Position numbers and translations under genes: made by a program | Assembly: GCF_000502875.1 (NCBI RefSeq) | Contig: NZ_AYWX01000013.1 | Span: 16,633 to 56,725, forward strand | Direction of reading: 5' to 3' | DNA length: 40,093 bases | DNA from: Mesorhizobium sp. L2C084A000 | Lineage (GTDB): Bacteria; Pseudomonadota; Alphaproteobacteria; Rhizobiales; Rhizobiaceae | Shown: positions 16,223-23,521 of the stretch, piece after piece | Position numbering within the stretch: the first letter of the stretch is position 1 | Layout: the number at the start of each line of letters is the position of its first letter | Notes under the pieces: model-generated | The model's input: the letters and a program-made list of their open reading frames with translations, nothing else | What the model was told of the DNA's origin: nothing | Databases searched by the model: none

Positions 16223-16813
16223 TTACGCCGGCTTGCCCGCGGCGAACTGCGTCACCACCCGCTGCAGCAGCGGCACGTAATCGCGAAACGCCCGTGTCTT
16301 CATGTTGGCGATCTTGCCGCTCTCGTCCCAGATGCGGACCCGGACCGCTTCCTCATGGAAGGGGTTCTTGCGGAACTCGGCGACCTCCTCGGCATTCATC
16401 GGCCCGCCCTGCAGCGACAGCGTGTGCACCGAGGCCTGCGAAAGCCTGCCGAAATAGGTCGGGTCGGTGGCGCAGAGATAGCGCTTGGCGGCGACATGCA
16501 GCCTGACGCATTCGACGATGACAGGTGGAAAGAACGGCGCCAGCACCTCGCCGCCGGCCTCGTCATGATGCTTGTCCTCGACATCCTCGGGCGAATAGGT
16601 GCCGAACTCGCTGGTGTAATGGCCGATGTCGTGCAGCAGCGCCGCCGCCACCAGTTCGTCCGGCGCGCCGTCCTTTTCAGCGAACCAGGCACCCTGCAGC
16701 ATGTGCTCCGACATGGTGACGGGTTCGCCGAGATAGGATTCGGCGCCCCGGCGCTCGAAGATGTCGGCGATGAACTCGACGATGGTGTCCGCGTTCAAAT
16801 CCTGGCCGCTCAT
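16223..16813 (-). CDS. tmpB: TmpB/PhnZ-like HD-domain diiron oxygenase (phosphonate C-P cleavage)
   Basis: A 196-residue HD-domain protein of the mixed-valent diiron oxygenase group (PhnZ, TmpB, MIOX). The expected ligand and substrate set is visible: Y27-x-x-E30, H37, the H61-D62 pair in LLHDIGHY, then DKHHDEAG and RLHVAAKRYL with the H-x3-K pair that in PhnZ binds iron and phosphonate. The order and spacing match PhnZ with a small offset. Predicted reaction: oxidative cleavage of (R)-1-hydroxy-2-(trimethylamino)ethylphosphonate to glycine betaine and phosphate. The start at 16813 overlaps the stop of the upstream tmpA-like gene (ATGA). The frame is open 24 codons further upstream, but those would lie inside tmpA. 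Action on another hydroxyphosphonate remains possible. Confidence 0.85.
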   Translation of the reverse strand: MSGQDLNADTIVEFIADIFERRGAESYLGEPVTMSEHMLQGAWFAEKDGAPDELVAAALLHDIGHYTSEFGTYSPEDVEDKHHDEAGGEVLAPFFPPVIVECVRLHVAAKRYLCATDPTYFGRLSQASVHTLSLQGGPMNAEEVAEFRKNPFHEEAVRVRIWDESGKIANMKTRAFRDYVPLLQRVVTQFAAGKPA

Positions 16814-17961
16814 TCCGCGGCCTCCTTGAACCCGTGCTCGATTGCCGCGAGCGTCGACAGCAGACCGTCCTTGTCTGCGTAGCAACCCTGCAGCCAGCGC
16901 TTACCGGTACCGGAAAACGCCTTGCGGGCATGCATGACGCGGGTGTTGTCGACGATGAACGCTTGCCCCGCTTCGAGCTTGAACGTCACCTCGAAGGATG
17001 GATCCTCGATCAGTTCCGCAAACCGGCGATAGGCGGCGTAGTACGCTTCCATATCGCTGAACGGCACGTCGACCGTCGGCGCCAGCGAGCGGTTGTTGAA
17101 GCGGATGCAAATCAGCTCGCCATCGGGCCCGAGCTCGATCATCGGCCGCTTCGCCTGCAGCCGCACGCCGGAAGAGCCGGCATACTCGAAGCGCGCCGGG
17201 CATGAGCTCAGCAGCCGGAAGCCTTCCGGGTTCTCAGCCTGCAGCGCAGCCGCGACTGCAAACCCATCGACGACACTGGACTCGCCGCCCTCAACCGTAT
17301 TCTCGATGCAGGACAGGATCTGCAGCGTCGGCACAGGGTCGCGATAGGGATTGTCGGTGTGCGCCTGGAGGCCGAGATTCGTGTAGGCGAGATTGTTCGG
17401 ATTGACCTCGGCGCGCACTTCGAACCAGCGCCCGTAATTGGTTTCCCTGATGTAGCCGAAAAGATCGGACACTTTGCACAGTGCCCCGGATTCGGTCGGC
17501 AGATCGTCCATCACCGCGAAGCCACAGGTTTTCACCGCCGACAGCCATTGCCCCAGCACAGCGCGATCGCGGCTGGCCGCAACATAGCCGGCGCGCGGCA
17601 CCGAATTCTGCATCGAGGCCTTGGTCCATCGCACGGTGGCCTCGCCTGTCCAGCCGGGCTGGCGGCCTGCGTCACGATCATAGGCATTGGCGCTCAGCCA
17701 TGCCGCGGGAAAGCTGACCGTCTTCTGCTCGGGCACGAAGCTGACTTCCAGGGCGCCGCCTTTGATCGACGCGGCGCCGATCCTGGTGTCGGCGGGAATG
17801 TCGAGAATGGTGATGAGCCGTTGACCATTGCCGGCGCTGCGCGTCTTGTCGTCCAGCGCATTGTCGCGCAGCCACATGGCGTGAAAACGGCTGCGCGACC
17901 CGTCCTGCCAGCCAAGGTCGATTGTTCTGCCTTCGTCGCCGATCCGCGCCTGGGTGAGCAT
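16810..17961 (-). CDS. tmpA: TmpA-like Fe(II)/2-oxoglutarate dioxygenase (gamma-butyrobetaine hydroxylase family)
   Basis: A 383-residue dioxygenase usually annotated as gamma-butyrobetaine hydroxylase. The N-terminal DUF971-like domain has the conserved FHAMWLRDNALDD, but the cysteines that normally follow WLRDN and bind zinc are absent. The TauD-like domain holds the iron triad H201-T-D203 (LQAHTDNPYRDP) and H344 (VDNTRVMHARKAF), with RW at 355-356 near the 2-oxoglutarate site. Coupling to a PhnZ-type HD oxygenase marks it as TmpA: hydroxylation of 2-(trimethylammonio)ethylphosphonate at C1. An FNNRS stretch (288-292) is a candidate phosphonate-contact region, to be checked by alignment. 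The start at 17961 (MLTQARIGDEGRT) is chosen by family fit. The gene is first in the operon, divergent from a LysR regulator. Confidence 0.82.
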   Translation of the reverse strand: MLTQARIGDEGRTIDLGWQDGSRSRFHAMWLRDNALDDKTRSAGNGQRLITILDIPADTRIGAASIKGGALEVSFVPEQKTVSFPAAWLSANAYDRDAGRQPGWTGEATVRWTKASMQNSVPRAGYVAASRDRAVLGQWLSAVKTCGFAVMDDLPTESGALCKVSDLFGYIRETNYGRWFEVRAEVNPNNLAYTNLGLQAHTDNPYRDPVPTLQILSCIENTVEGGESSVVDGFAVAAALQAENPEGFRLLSSCPARFEYAGSSGVRLQAKRPMIELGPDGELICIRFNNRSLAPTVDVPFSDMEAYYAAYRRFAELIEDPSFEVTFKLEAGQAFIVDNTRVMHARKAFSGTGKRWLQGCYADKDGLLSTLAAIEHGFKEAAE

Positions 17962-18039
17962 GGAGATCCGTTCCTGTCCATTGCGTCCCCCGCAGCCTGA
18001 TCCGCAGGGTTTCGATTGCATGTTGATCGCGCGACAGAC

Positions 18040-18053
18040 ATAACTCAAATTAT
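18040..18053. promoter_or_regulatory. Candidate LysR-type operator between tmpA and its regulator
   Basis: ATAA-N6-TTAT forms an imperfect dyad in an AT-rich stretch of the 122-base region between the divergent tmpA-like and lysR genes. LysR-type regulators typically bind AT-rich interrupted dyads (T-N11-A) in such shared regions. The site is 30 bases before the regulator's own start. Confidence 0.4.
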
Positions 18054-18083
18054 CATTTTTTAGCCAATGACCGCAGAATACTA

Positions 18084-18962
18084 ATGGCTCGTACAAATAC
18101 ACCGGTGCCGCCTCTGGACTGGCTGCGCAGTTTCGAGGCGGCGGCGCGGCTGTCGAATTTCACCGCGGCGGCAGCCGAGCTCGGCCTTACCCAGGCCGCC
18201 GTCAGCCAGCACATCCGGCTTCTCGAGGAATGGCTGAAGACGCGCCTGTTTTCGCGGCTGGCGCGCGGCGTCGCGCTGTCGCCAGAGGGTGCGGCTTACC
18301 TGCCCCACATCCAGTCGGCCTTCGCCACCATCGGCAACAGCACCGCGGAACTGTTCGAGCCGCGCGCCATCCAGACCGTCTCGATCCGCGCGCCAATCTC
18401 CTTTGCCTTGCTGATGCTCGCCCCGGCGCTGCCCGATCTGGCGAAGGCGCTGCCGCGCATCCAGCTCGATCTGGTGACGATCCATCGCCCTGCTGACTAC
18501 GACCTGCCGGGCTCGGTGCTCGACATCCGTTTTGGCAACGGATCCTTTCCCGGCCGTGAAGCCGACAGGCTGACCGCAGAGCGGCTCGTGCCGGTGGCGG
18601 CGCCAGTGCTCGCCGGCAACCCCGACTGGACCTCCCTGCCGCTGCTTCTGGTCGCCGGCGCGCGCGAAATGTGGGCGGAATGGTTCGCCGCCGCTGGACT
18701 GGCTGGCCATCCCAGACGATCGCACCGCTTCGACAGTTTCGTCACCGCCATGGAGGCGGCGAGCGCCGGCGCCGGCGTGCTTTTGGGCTCGCGGCCGCTG
18801 GTCGATGCGGCGCTCGACAGCAAGACGCTGGTCAGGCTTTCCGACTATGAACTTTCCAGCACATCGGGGCATTTCCTGACCAAGGCGTCGACAGCACGCC
18901 TGACCGGTGCCGAACAGGATTTTCGCCAGTGGCTGCTGTCACGCCTCTCCGCGCCGGCATGA
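18084..18962 (+). CDS. LysR-family transcriptional regulator (GcvA-like), next to tmpAB
   Basis: A 292-residue LysR-type regulator. The N-terminal winged helix-turn-helix is clear: PLDWLRSFEAAARLSNFTAAA, then LGLTQAAVSQHIRLLEEWL and LFSRLARGVALSPEGAAYL, in the style of the GcvA subgroup. The substrate-binding domain follows from about residue 90 (VSIRAPISFALLML, LDIRFGNGSFPG, AGVLLGSRPLVDAAL). It is divergent from tmpAB, which suggests control of that operon, probably with the trimethylated phosphonate or glycine betaine as effector (inference). It converges with the GNAT gene, with only four bases between stops. Confidence 0.93.
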   Translation: MARTNTPVPPLDWLRSFEAAARLSNFTAAAAELGLTQAAVSQHIRLLEEWLKTRLFSRLARGVALSPEGAAYLPHIQSAFATIGNSTAELFEPRAIQTVSIRAPISFALLMLAPALPDLAKALPRIQLDLVTIHRPADYDLPGSVLDIRFGNGSFPGREADRLTAERLVPVAAPVLAGNPDWTSLPLLLVAGAREMWAEWFAAAGLAGHPRRSHRFDSFVTAMEAASAGAGVLLGSRPLVDAALDSKTLVRLSDYELSSTSGHFLTKASTARLTGAEQDFRQWLLSRLSAPA

Positions 18963-18966
18963 CCGG

Positions 18967-19533
18967 TTACGAGATTGGCCCGATCCGCTTCCAGTAAATC
19001 AGCGTGCCGGTCAGCCCGCCATGCGGCTTCAGGGCATAGTCCGGTATCTCACCGGCCAGCGTGAAGCCCAGCCGCTCATAGAGGCCTGAGGCGCCCTCCT
19101 CGGTCGCCGTGTCCAGAACCAGCAGCGTGCGGCCCCTCTCGATGGCAAGGCTCTCGGCGGCCCGCATCAGGCGCGTTCCCACACCCCTGCCCCGGTAATC
19201 GACTGATGTCATCAGCTTGGCGATCTCGGCCCGGTGCGGCTGGTTGGGCGGGCAGTCGAGCAGCAAGGTCACGGTGCCGACCAGGTTTTTGCCATCCCAG
19301 GCGCCAAGCACCGATCTTTCGCCCCTTGCCGCCGCGGCCAGCGATTTTTCCCAGAACGCCCTTGCCGCCTGCGGCGCCAACGGATGCATGAAGCTGACCG
19401 AACCGCCGGCCGCCACCGTTGCGACCAGCAATTCGGCCAGCATGTCCTGCGTCTCGGCAGCCGGGTTCAGGGTTGCGATCTCGATCGAGTTCATGTGCAG
19501 GATATCCTGTGATTGCGATAGAAGCGGGCGCAT
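18967..19533 (-). CDS. GNAT-family N-acetyltransferase
   Basis: A 188-residue acetyl-CoA-dependent acetyltransferase. The core has VGTVTLLLDCPPNQPHRAEIAKLM, the acetyl-CoA P-loop VDYRGRGVGTRLMRAAE (R-G-R-G-V-G), then LLVLDTATEEGASGLYERLGF, which ends motif B. The substrate is unknown. Start: the ATG at 19533 lies eight bases after GGAG that overlaps the upstream gene's end, indicating coupling; ATG 19494 (MNSIEIATLNPAAE) and GTG 19542 are alternatives. It is the last gene of a three-gene run after an XRE-cupin regulator and a small unknown protein. Confidence 0.9.
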   Translation of the reverse strand: MRPLLSQSQDILHMNSIEIATLNPAAETQDMLAELLVATVAAGGSVSFMHPLAPQAARAFWEKSLAAAARGERSVLGAWDGKNLVGTVTLLLDCPPNQPHRAEIAKLMTSVDYRGRGVGTRLMRAAESLAIERGRTLLVLDTATEEGASGLYERLGFTLAGEIPDYALKPHGGLTGTLIYWKRIGPIS

Positions 19534-19538
19534 TGCTG

Positions 19539-19847
19539 TCACTCCAGATGGCGCGCGCGGCGTCGCTTACGCGCCGCCTTGATGGCGCTGATGCGGTCGG
19601 CGTCTTCGTGCCCGAGATGCCGCCCGCGCTCGAGGATCTCGAGCGTGTACTCCTCATAGGTCAGGCCAAGCCGCTCGGCTCTGTCCATGCGCAGCAGCAT
19701 CACCTCGTGGCTCGGCGCCTTCCACGCCTTGGCGTACGCTGCCTGCCAGGCAAGAAAGATGTAGGGATCGCCCTTGCCCCATGGCGGGCCGTTGTACTCA
19801 TCGAGAGGCGGCCCCCCATTATGGGAGCGCTTTGGTCTTCTTGCCAT
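19539..19847 (-). CDS. Small basic conserved protein of unknown function
   Basis: A 102-residue hydrophilic protein whose family I do not recognise. It begins MARRPKRSHNGGPPLDEYNGPPWGK split by a Gly-Pro-rich turn, followed by an aromatic helix (PYIFLAWQAAYAKAW), a helix with MLLRMDRAERLGLTYEEYTLEILERG, and a very basic end (KAARKRRRARHLE). The LGLTYEEYTLEILERGRHL stretch looks like a short helix-turn element found in rhizobial hypothetical proteins. No signal peptide is seen. It sits four bases after the XRE-cupin gene and overlaps the ribosome site of the GNAT gene, so the three are almost certainly co-transcribed. The N-terminal basic and Gly-Pro part may contact nucleic acid (inference). 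Confidence 0.75.
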   Translation of the reverse strand: MARRPKRSHNGGPPLDEYNGPPWGKGDPYIFLAWQAAYAKAWKAPSHEVMLLRMDRAERLGLTYEEYTLEILERGRHLGHEDADRISAIKAARKRRRARHLE

Positions 19848-19851
19848 TGTG

Positions 19852-20415
19852 TCAGCCCCTGACCAGCGCGACGAGATAGTCGGCGCCGGGCTCCAGGGCA
19901 TGGAAGGTGCAGTCCGACGGCGCCCCAAGCGCCAGGCAGTCGCCTGATACAAGCTTGTGCACTGTCTCACCTTCGATGAATTCGAGCCGCCCGGAGATCA
20001 GCCATATCTGCTGCTTGATGAAGGCGTATGAAGCGGCCGGAAAACTGACCTTGGCGCCCGCCGGCAGATGCACCTTGATCAGTTCCAGCGGCATATCGCC
20101 AGCCGGCGAAAGATGCCGCCTGACATAGCCGGTGTCGGGATCGCGCCACACCGGCTGGTCGGCTTCGCGCAACAGCCCGCCGCCCTGCAATTCCGCGCGC
20201 GCGATCAAGGTCGACAGCGTCATGCCGAAGGCCGACGCGATGCGCACCAGAAGCGCCGCCGTCGGGCTGGTCTTGCCCCGCTCGATCGTGCTGAGCATCG
20301 CCTTCGAGACGCCGGAACGCTCCGCGAGTTCGGCCAGGGACCAGTCGCGCACGATCCTTTCGGCGTGTATCCTGCGGCCGATCGTCGAGGAAATGTCGTT
20401 CGCTATATCATCCAT
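19852..20415 (-). CDS. XRE-family regulator with C-terminal cupin sensor domain
   Basis: A 187-residue one-component regulator. The N-terminal helix-turn-helix (about residues 14-70) reads IGRRIHAERIVRDWSLAELA, SGVSKAMLSTIERGKTSPTAALL and RIASAFGMTLSTLI. A C-terminal cupin barrel follows, with LELIKVHLPAGAKVSF, QQIWLISGRLEFIEGE and LVSGDCLALGAPSDCTFHA. Such proteins repress catabolic or acetylation genes and sense small ligands. The ATG at 20415 fits the family start (MDDIANDISSTIG). Several inverted repeats cover its own start and promoter, which points to autoregulation. It heads a tight operon with a small unknown protein and a GNAT enzyme. Confidence 0.92.
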   Translation of the reverse strand: MDDIANDISSTIGRRIHAERIVRDWSLAELAERSGVSKAMLSTIERGKTSPTAALLVRIASAFGMTLSTLIARAELQGGGLLREADQPVWRDPDTGYVRRHLSPAGDMPLELIKVHLPAGAKVSFPAASYAFIKQQIWLISGRLEFIEGETVHKLVSGDCLALGAPSDCTFHALEPGADYLVALVRG

Positions 20416-20440
20416 ATGTCTATTATAGCGAAAAATAGAC
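20401..20440. promoter_or_regulatory. Nested inverted repeats at the XRE-cupin start, likely autoregulatory operator
   Basis: Three dyads interlock around the start of the XRE-cupin gene. CGCTATA (20401-20407) pairs with TATAGCG (20424-20430). CTAT-T-ATAG is a perfect palindrome at 20420-20428. GTCTAT (20418-20423) pairs with ATAGAC (20435-20440). The repeated CTAT/ATAG half-site is what a dimeric XRE regulator would bind. Its position over the start region suggests repression of its own operon. Confidence 0.6.
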
Positions 20441-20552
20441 GCCGGAGAAGAGCCGCCTTGCGACAATTTCCACGAGCCCCTTAATGCTCTCTACACCATC
20501 CGACCTCATCGGGCCTTAACCCCATTCGGGTAGCATCGATGCTCCAGGGGAA

Positions 20553-22403
20553 ATGGGGATTGGCCTGTCCATGTATGTCGAACGCGAAGCCTCCGTTGGA
20601 GAACCGACATCGCAGGAGCGCCGCGACGCAGAGCAGAACGACAAGCGCATCCTCGGCAATGTCGTGCAATGCGATGGCGCGCGCGCCACCATCAGCGCCT
20701 ACGCGAACGACGCCGACGGCGCGGTGACCGGCCTGTGGACGGTCGGCAAGATGATTTCCATCAATCTCGGATCGACGCGAACCGTCGGCCTGGTCTACGC
20801 AATCGGCAAGTCGGACCGCGCGTGGAGCAATGAGGGCCAGAACGCCATCGAGGTCAGCATCGAGCTGATCGGCGAAGTCCGTGACGGAGCAGAGCCCGGC
20901 GCCAAACCGGTCTTCGACCGCGGCATCACCACCTATCCGCATATCGGCGCCGTTGCGCATCGCATCCGCACCCGCGACCTGCAGGCGGTCTATGACCTCG
21001 CGGGGCGTCATTCGATCACGATCGGCACGCTCGCGCAGGACGAGACGATCGCCGCCAACATCGCCATCGACGATACGCTGGCGCGTCACTTCGCCATTGT
21101 CGGCACCACCGGCGTCGGCAAATCCACCGCCGTCTCGCTGCTGCTGCGCAAGTCGATCGCGGCACGGCCGGATCTGCGCATCCTGATCCTCGACCCGCAC
21201 AACGAGTTCGCTGCATCGCTGCCCGAATACTGCGTCAGGGTCGATTCCAAAACCCTGGATCTTCCGTTCTGGATGTTCACGCTGGAGGAATTCGCCGAGG
21301 TGCTGTTCCGGGGCCGCGAGACCGAGCCGGAAGAAATCGACGCCTTGCGCGACCTCATTCCGGCCGCCAAGAATCTCTACCGCAACCCGAATTCGGGCTC
21401 CTATATCAGGCGCGGCAGCGATGCGCTGACCGCCGATACTCCGGTGCCTTACCGCATCGCCGACCTGCTCAAGCAGATCGATGAGCGCATGGGCATGCTC
21501 GAAAGCAAGACCGATCGCCCGACGCTCAAATCGCTGAAGACGCGCATCGAATCGGCGGCGGCCGATCCACGCTACCGCTTCATGTTCAACTCGCGCCTGA
21601 TCGAGGACACCATCCACGAGACGATCGGCAACATCTTCCGCGTGCCGCATCATGGCCGCCCGGTAACCTGCTTCGAGATGGCCGGCATGCCGTCGGAAGT
21701 GGTCAATTCCGTCTGCTCGGTGCTGGCGCGCCTGGCCTTCGATCTCGCTCTGTGGAGCGAGGGCAAGCTGCAGCTTCTGTTTTTGTGCGAAGAGGCGCAC
21801 CGCTATATGCCGGCCGACCCGCGTCTCGGCTTCGCGCCGACCAGGCACGCGCTGTCGCGCATCGCCAAGGAAGGCCGCAAATATGGCTGCTATCTCGGCG
21901 TCGTCACCCAGCGCCCTGGCGAGCTCGACCCGACCATCCTGTCGCAATGCTCGACTTTTTTCGCCATGCGGCTTGCCAATGAGCAGGACCAGGCGATCAT
22001 CCGCTCGGCGATTGCCGATTCTTCCGCCTCGACGCTTGCCTTCCTGTCCTCCATGGGCCAGCGCGAAGCCATCGCCTTCGGCGAAGGCGTGGCGACGACC
22101 ATGCGGCTGAAGTTCGAAAAACTGCCGAGCCACCTGCTTCCTGGCACCGCCAAGCGCGAAGAAGCCGCCTCGTCGAAAGCCGGCGACGATGTCGATCTGG
22201 TGGCGATCGTGGAACGACTGCGCAACGTGCCGAAATCAACGCAGCAGGCGATGGCCTTCGCCGAGGTCGTCGATTCAGGCCGCCAGGCCGGCGATCCCGA
22301 CTACCGCAAGCCACCCGCCGCACGCGCGCCATCGGACGACGATTTCGACATGCGCTACGGCCTAAAGCCCGCAACCTTCGGCCTGCGCCCGCAAAACGAT
22401 TGA
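20553..22403 (+). CDS. HerA-like (DUF87) DNA-translocating ATPase
   Basis: A 616-residue FtsK/HerA-family ATPase. The N-terminal 150 residues form a HAS-barrel-like domain (GNVVQCDGARATISAY, VGKMISINLGSTRTVGLVYAIG). Walker A is at 184-191 (GTTGVGKS), followed by LRILILDPHNEFAASLPEY. Walker B LLFLCEEAHRYMP at 408-420 has the paired glutamates. Next come the arginine-finger region LSRIAKEGRKYGCYLGVVTQRP and a sensor-like TILSQCSTFFAMRLAN. These proteins form hexamers that pump DNA, often with a NurA nuclease, but no nuclease lies beside it here. A GTG/ATG choice is open: 20553 has AGGGGAA very close, and ATG 20571 is a possible alternative. It is divergent from the XRE operon. The role could be DNA end processing or defence. 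Confidence 0.9.
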   Translation: MGIGLSMYVEREASVGEPTSQERRDAEQNDKRILGNVVQCDGARATISAYANDADGAVTGLWTVGKMISINLGSTRTVGLVYAIGKSDRAWSNEGQNAIEVSIELIGEVRDGAEPGAKPVFDRGITTYPHIGAVAHRIRTRDLQAVYDLAGRHSITIGTLAQDETIAANIAIDDTLARHFAIVGTTGVGKSTAVSLLLRKSIAARPDLRILILDPHNEFAASLPEYCVRVDSKTLDLPFWMFTLEEFAEVLFRGRETEPEEIDALRDLIPAAKNLYRNPNSGSYIRRGSDALTADTPVPYRIADLLKQIDERMGMLESKTDRPTLKSLKTRIESAAADPRYRFMFNSRLIEDTIHETIGNIFRVPHHGRPVTCFEMAGMPSEVVNSVCSVLARLAFDLALWSEGKLQLLFLCEEAHRYMPADPRLGFAPTRHALSRIAKEGRKYGCYLGVVTQRPGELDPTILSQCSTFFAMRLANEQDQAIIRSAIADSSASTLAFLSSMGQREAIAFGEGVATTMRLKFEKLPSHLLPGTAKREEAASSKAGDDVDLVAIVERLRNVPKSTQQAMAFAEVVDSGRQAGDPDYRKPPAARAPSDDDFDMRYGLKPATFGLRPQND

Positions 22404-22481
22404 GTTTGGGCGTCACGCACATCGGCGGATGGGTCTGAGCACCCAAGTCAGGGCTTCCGATATCCATTGGAAAAGCCTGGG

Positions 22482-22627
22482 TAAATCCCGTCAGGGAATT
22501 CGTCAGGCTGAGTCGGGTGGTGCTGTTTTCGAGAACCGAAGCGGAGCGGACATTTGAGTCCGTGAGCATCGGAAGCGCAGAAAACGGCGCCAGACGGTCA
22601 GCCTCACGAATTCAGTGATGGGATTTA
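22482..22627. repeat. Long palindromic repeat (REP/RIME-like element)
   Basis: Two 31-base outer arms (22482-22512 and 22597-22627) are inverted copies agreeing at 26 of 31 positions; each contains TAAATCCC and GAATTCGT. Inside, TGGTGCTGTTTTC (22518-22530) pairs with its near-complement at 22580-22592, and CGGAC-N6-GTCCG forms the tip, so the 146 bases fold into one long hairpin. The right end supplies the TAA stop of the diguanylate cyclase gene. Elements of this look are, from memory, repeated across Mesorhizobium genomes. No second copy is in this window. Confidence 0.75.
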
Positions 22628-23416
22628 GGCGCAGACGCGGTTGCGGCCTTGCCTCTTCGCTTCGTAAAGCTGGCGGTCGGCGCGGCGATAGAACTCTTCC
22701 GCTGTTTCCTTGCGGTCCCAGACGGCGAGCCCGACGCTGGTGGTGATCTTGAGGCGGACATTGCCCGACAGCACCGACATGTTGGCGATCGCCTTGCGGA
22801 TGCGCTCGGCAAACTTGCCCAGAAGCTCGGCGTCCATGTTGGGCGTGACCACGGCGAACTCCTCGCCGCCCAATCGCGCCACCACATCGTGGTAGCGCGT
22901 CATGTCCTTGAGACAGTTCGCGACGGCCTTGAGCACTTCGTCGCCGATGTCATGGCCGTGGGTGTCGTTGACCTGCTTGAAATGGTCGAGATCGAGGATC
23001 ATCAGCCCGACGGGCTTTTCGATGCGCCGGAACTCCTCAAGATACTCCTTCAGCGCATCATCGAAATAGCGCCGGTTCTGCATGCCGGTCAGGCCGTCGG
23101 TCAACGCCGCATGCTCGAGTGTTTCCGAGCGCGCGCTGAGCGAGACCGTCATGGCGCGCAGCTTGCCTTCCTCCGTCGCCTGTTTGCGGATCAGCGGATA
23201 GATGAAGAAAATGCCGAAGAACAGCGCGGTGGCCAGGAGCACGCCGGTCGCGAACAAGAGCTTGTTGAGATAGATGACCTTGTCCAGACCCGAAGCCGTA
23301 TGCAACTCGTCGGCGAAGGACTGCAGAAGTCCGTAAGCATGCAGCGTCACCAGGCCGGCGGCCAGGATCACGAATATAAAGACGAAAAATGCTGATTCCG
23401 CCTTGTGGAAACGCAT
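22625..23416 (-). CDS. Membrane-anchored diguanylate cyclase (GGDEF)
   Basis: A 263-residue enzyme that makes cyclic di-GMP from two GTP. Two membrane helices (about residues 8-30 and 53-75, AFFVFIFVILAAGLV and GVLLATALFFGIFFIY) frame a short periplasmic loop of some 20 residues. The GGDEF domain follows from about residue 100 with LTDGLTGMQNRRYFDD, DLDHFKQVNDTHGHDIGDEVL, the active loop GGEEF at 183-187 and SVGLAVWDR. An inhibitory RxxD site, R174-Y-H-D177, is five residues before GGEEF, so product inhibition is expected. All catalytic residues are present. The stop codon lies within the end of a palindromic repeat element. It stands alone, without a phosphodiesterase domain. Confidence 0.94.
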   Translation of the reverse strand: MRFHKAESAFFVFIFVILAAGLVTLHAYGLLQSFADELHTASGLDKVIYLNKLLFATGVLLATALFFGIFFIYPLIRKQATEEGKLRAMTVSLSARSETLEHAALTDGLTGMQNRRYFDDALKEYLEEFRRIEKPVGLMILDLDHFKQVNDTHGHDIGDEVLKAVANCLKDMTRYHDVVARLGGEEFAVVTPNMDAELLGKFAERIRKAIANMSVLSGNVRLKITTSVGLAVWDRKETAEEFYRRADRQLYEAKRQGRNRVCA

Positions 23417-23521
23417 CTGCTCCCCGTTGGAAAAGTGCCCACTGATCTTATGGCATGGGCGGGCTTACGGAGGGTTAATTCAGACAACCACAACGGGAAC
23501 CTTTCCTTGCAGGTAAACTTT

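Noticed and set aside
20481..22133. Long minus-strand frame opposite the HerA-like ATPase
   Set aside because: Arg/Asp/Gly/Ala-rich shadow product; the ATPase motifs on the plus strand are decisive.
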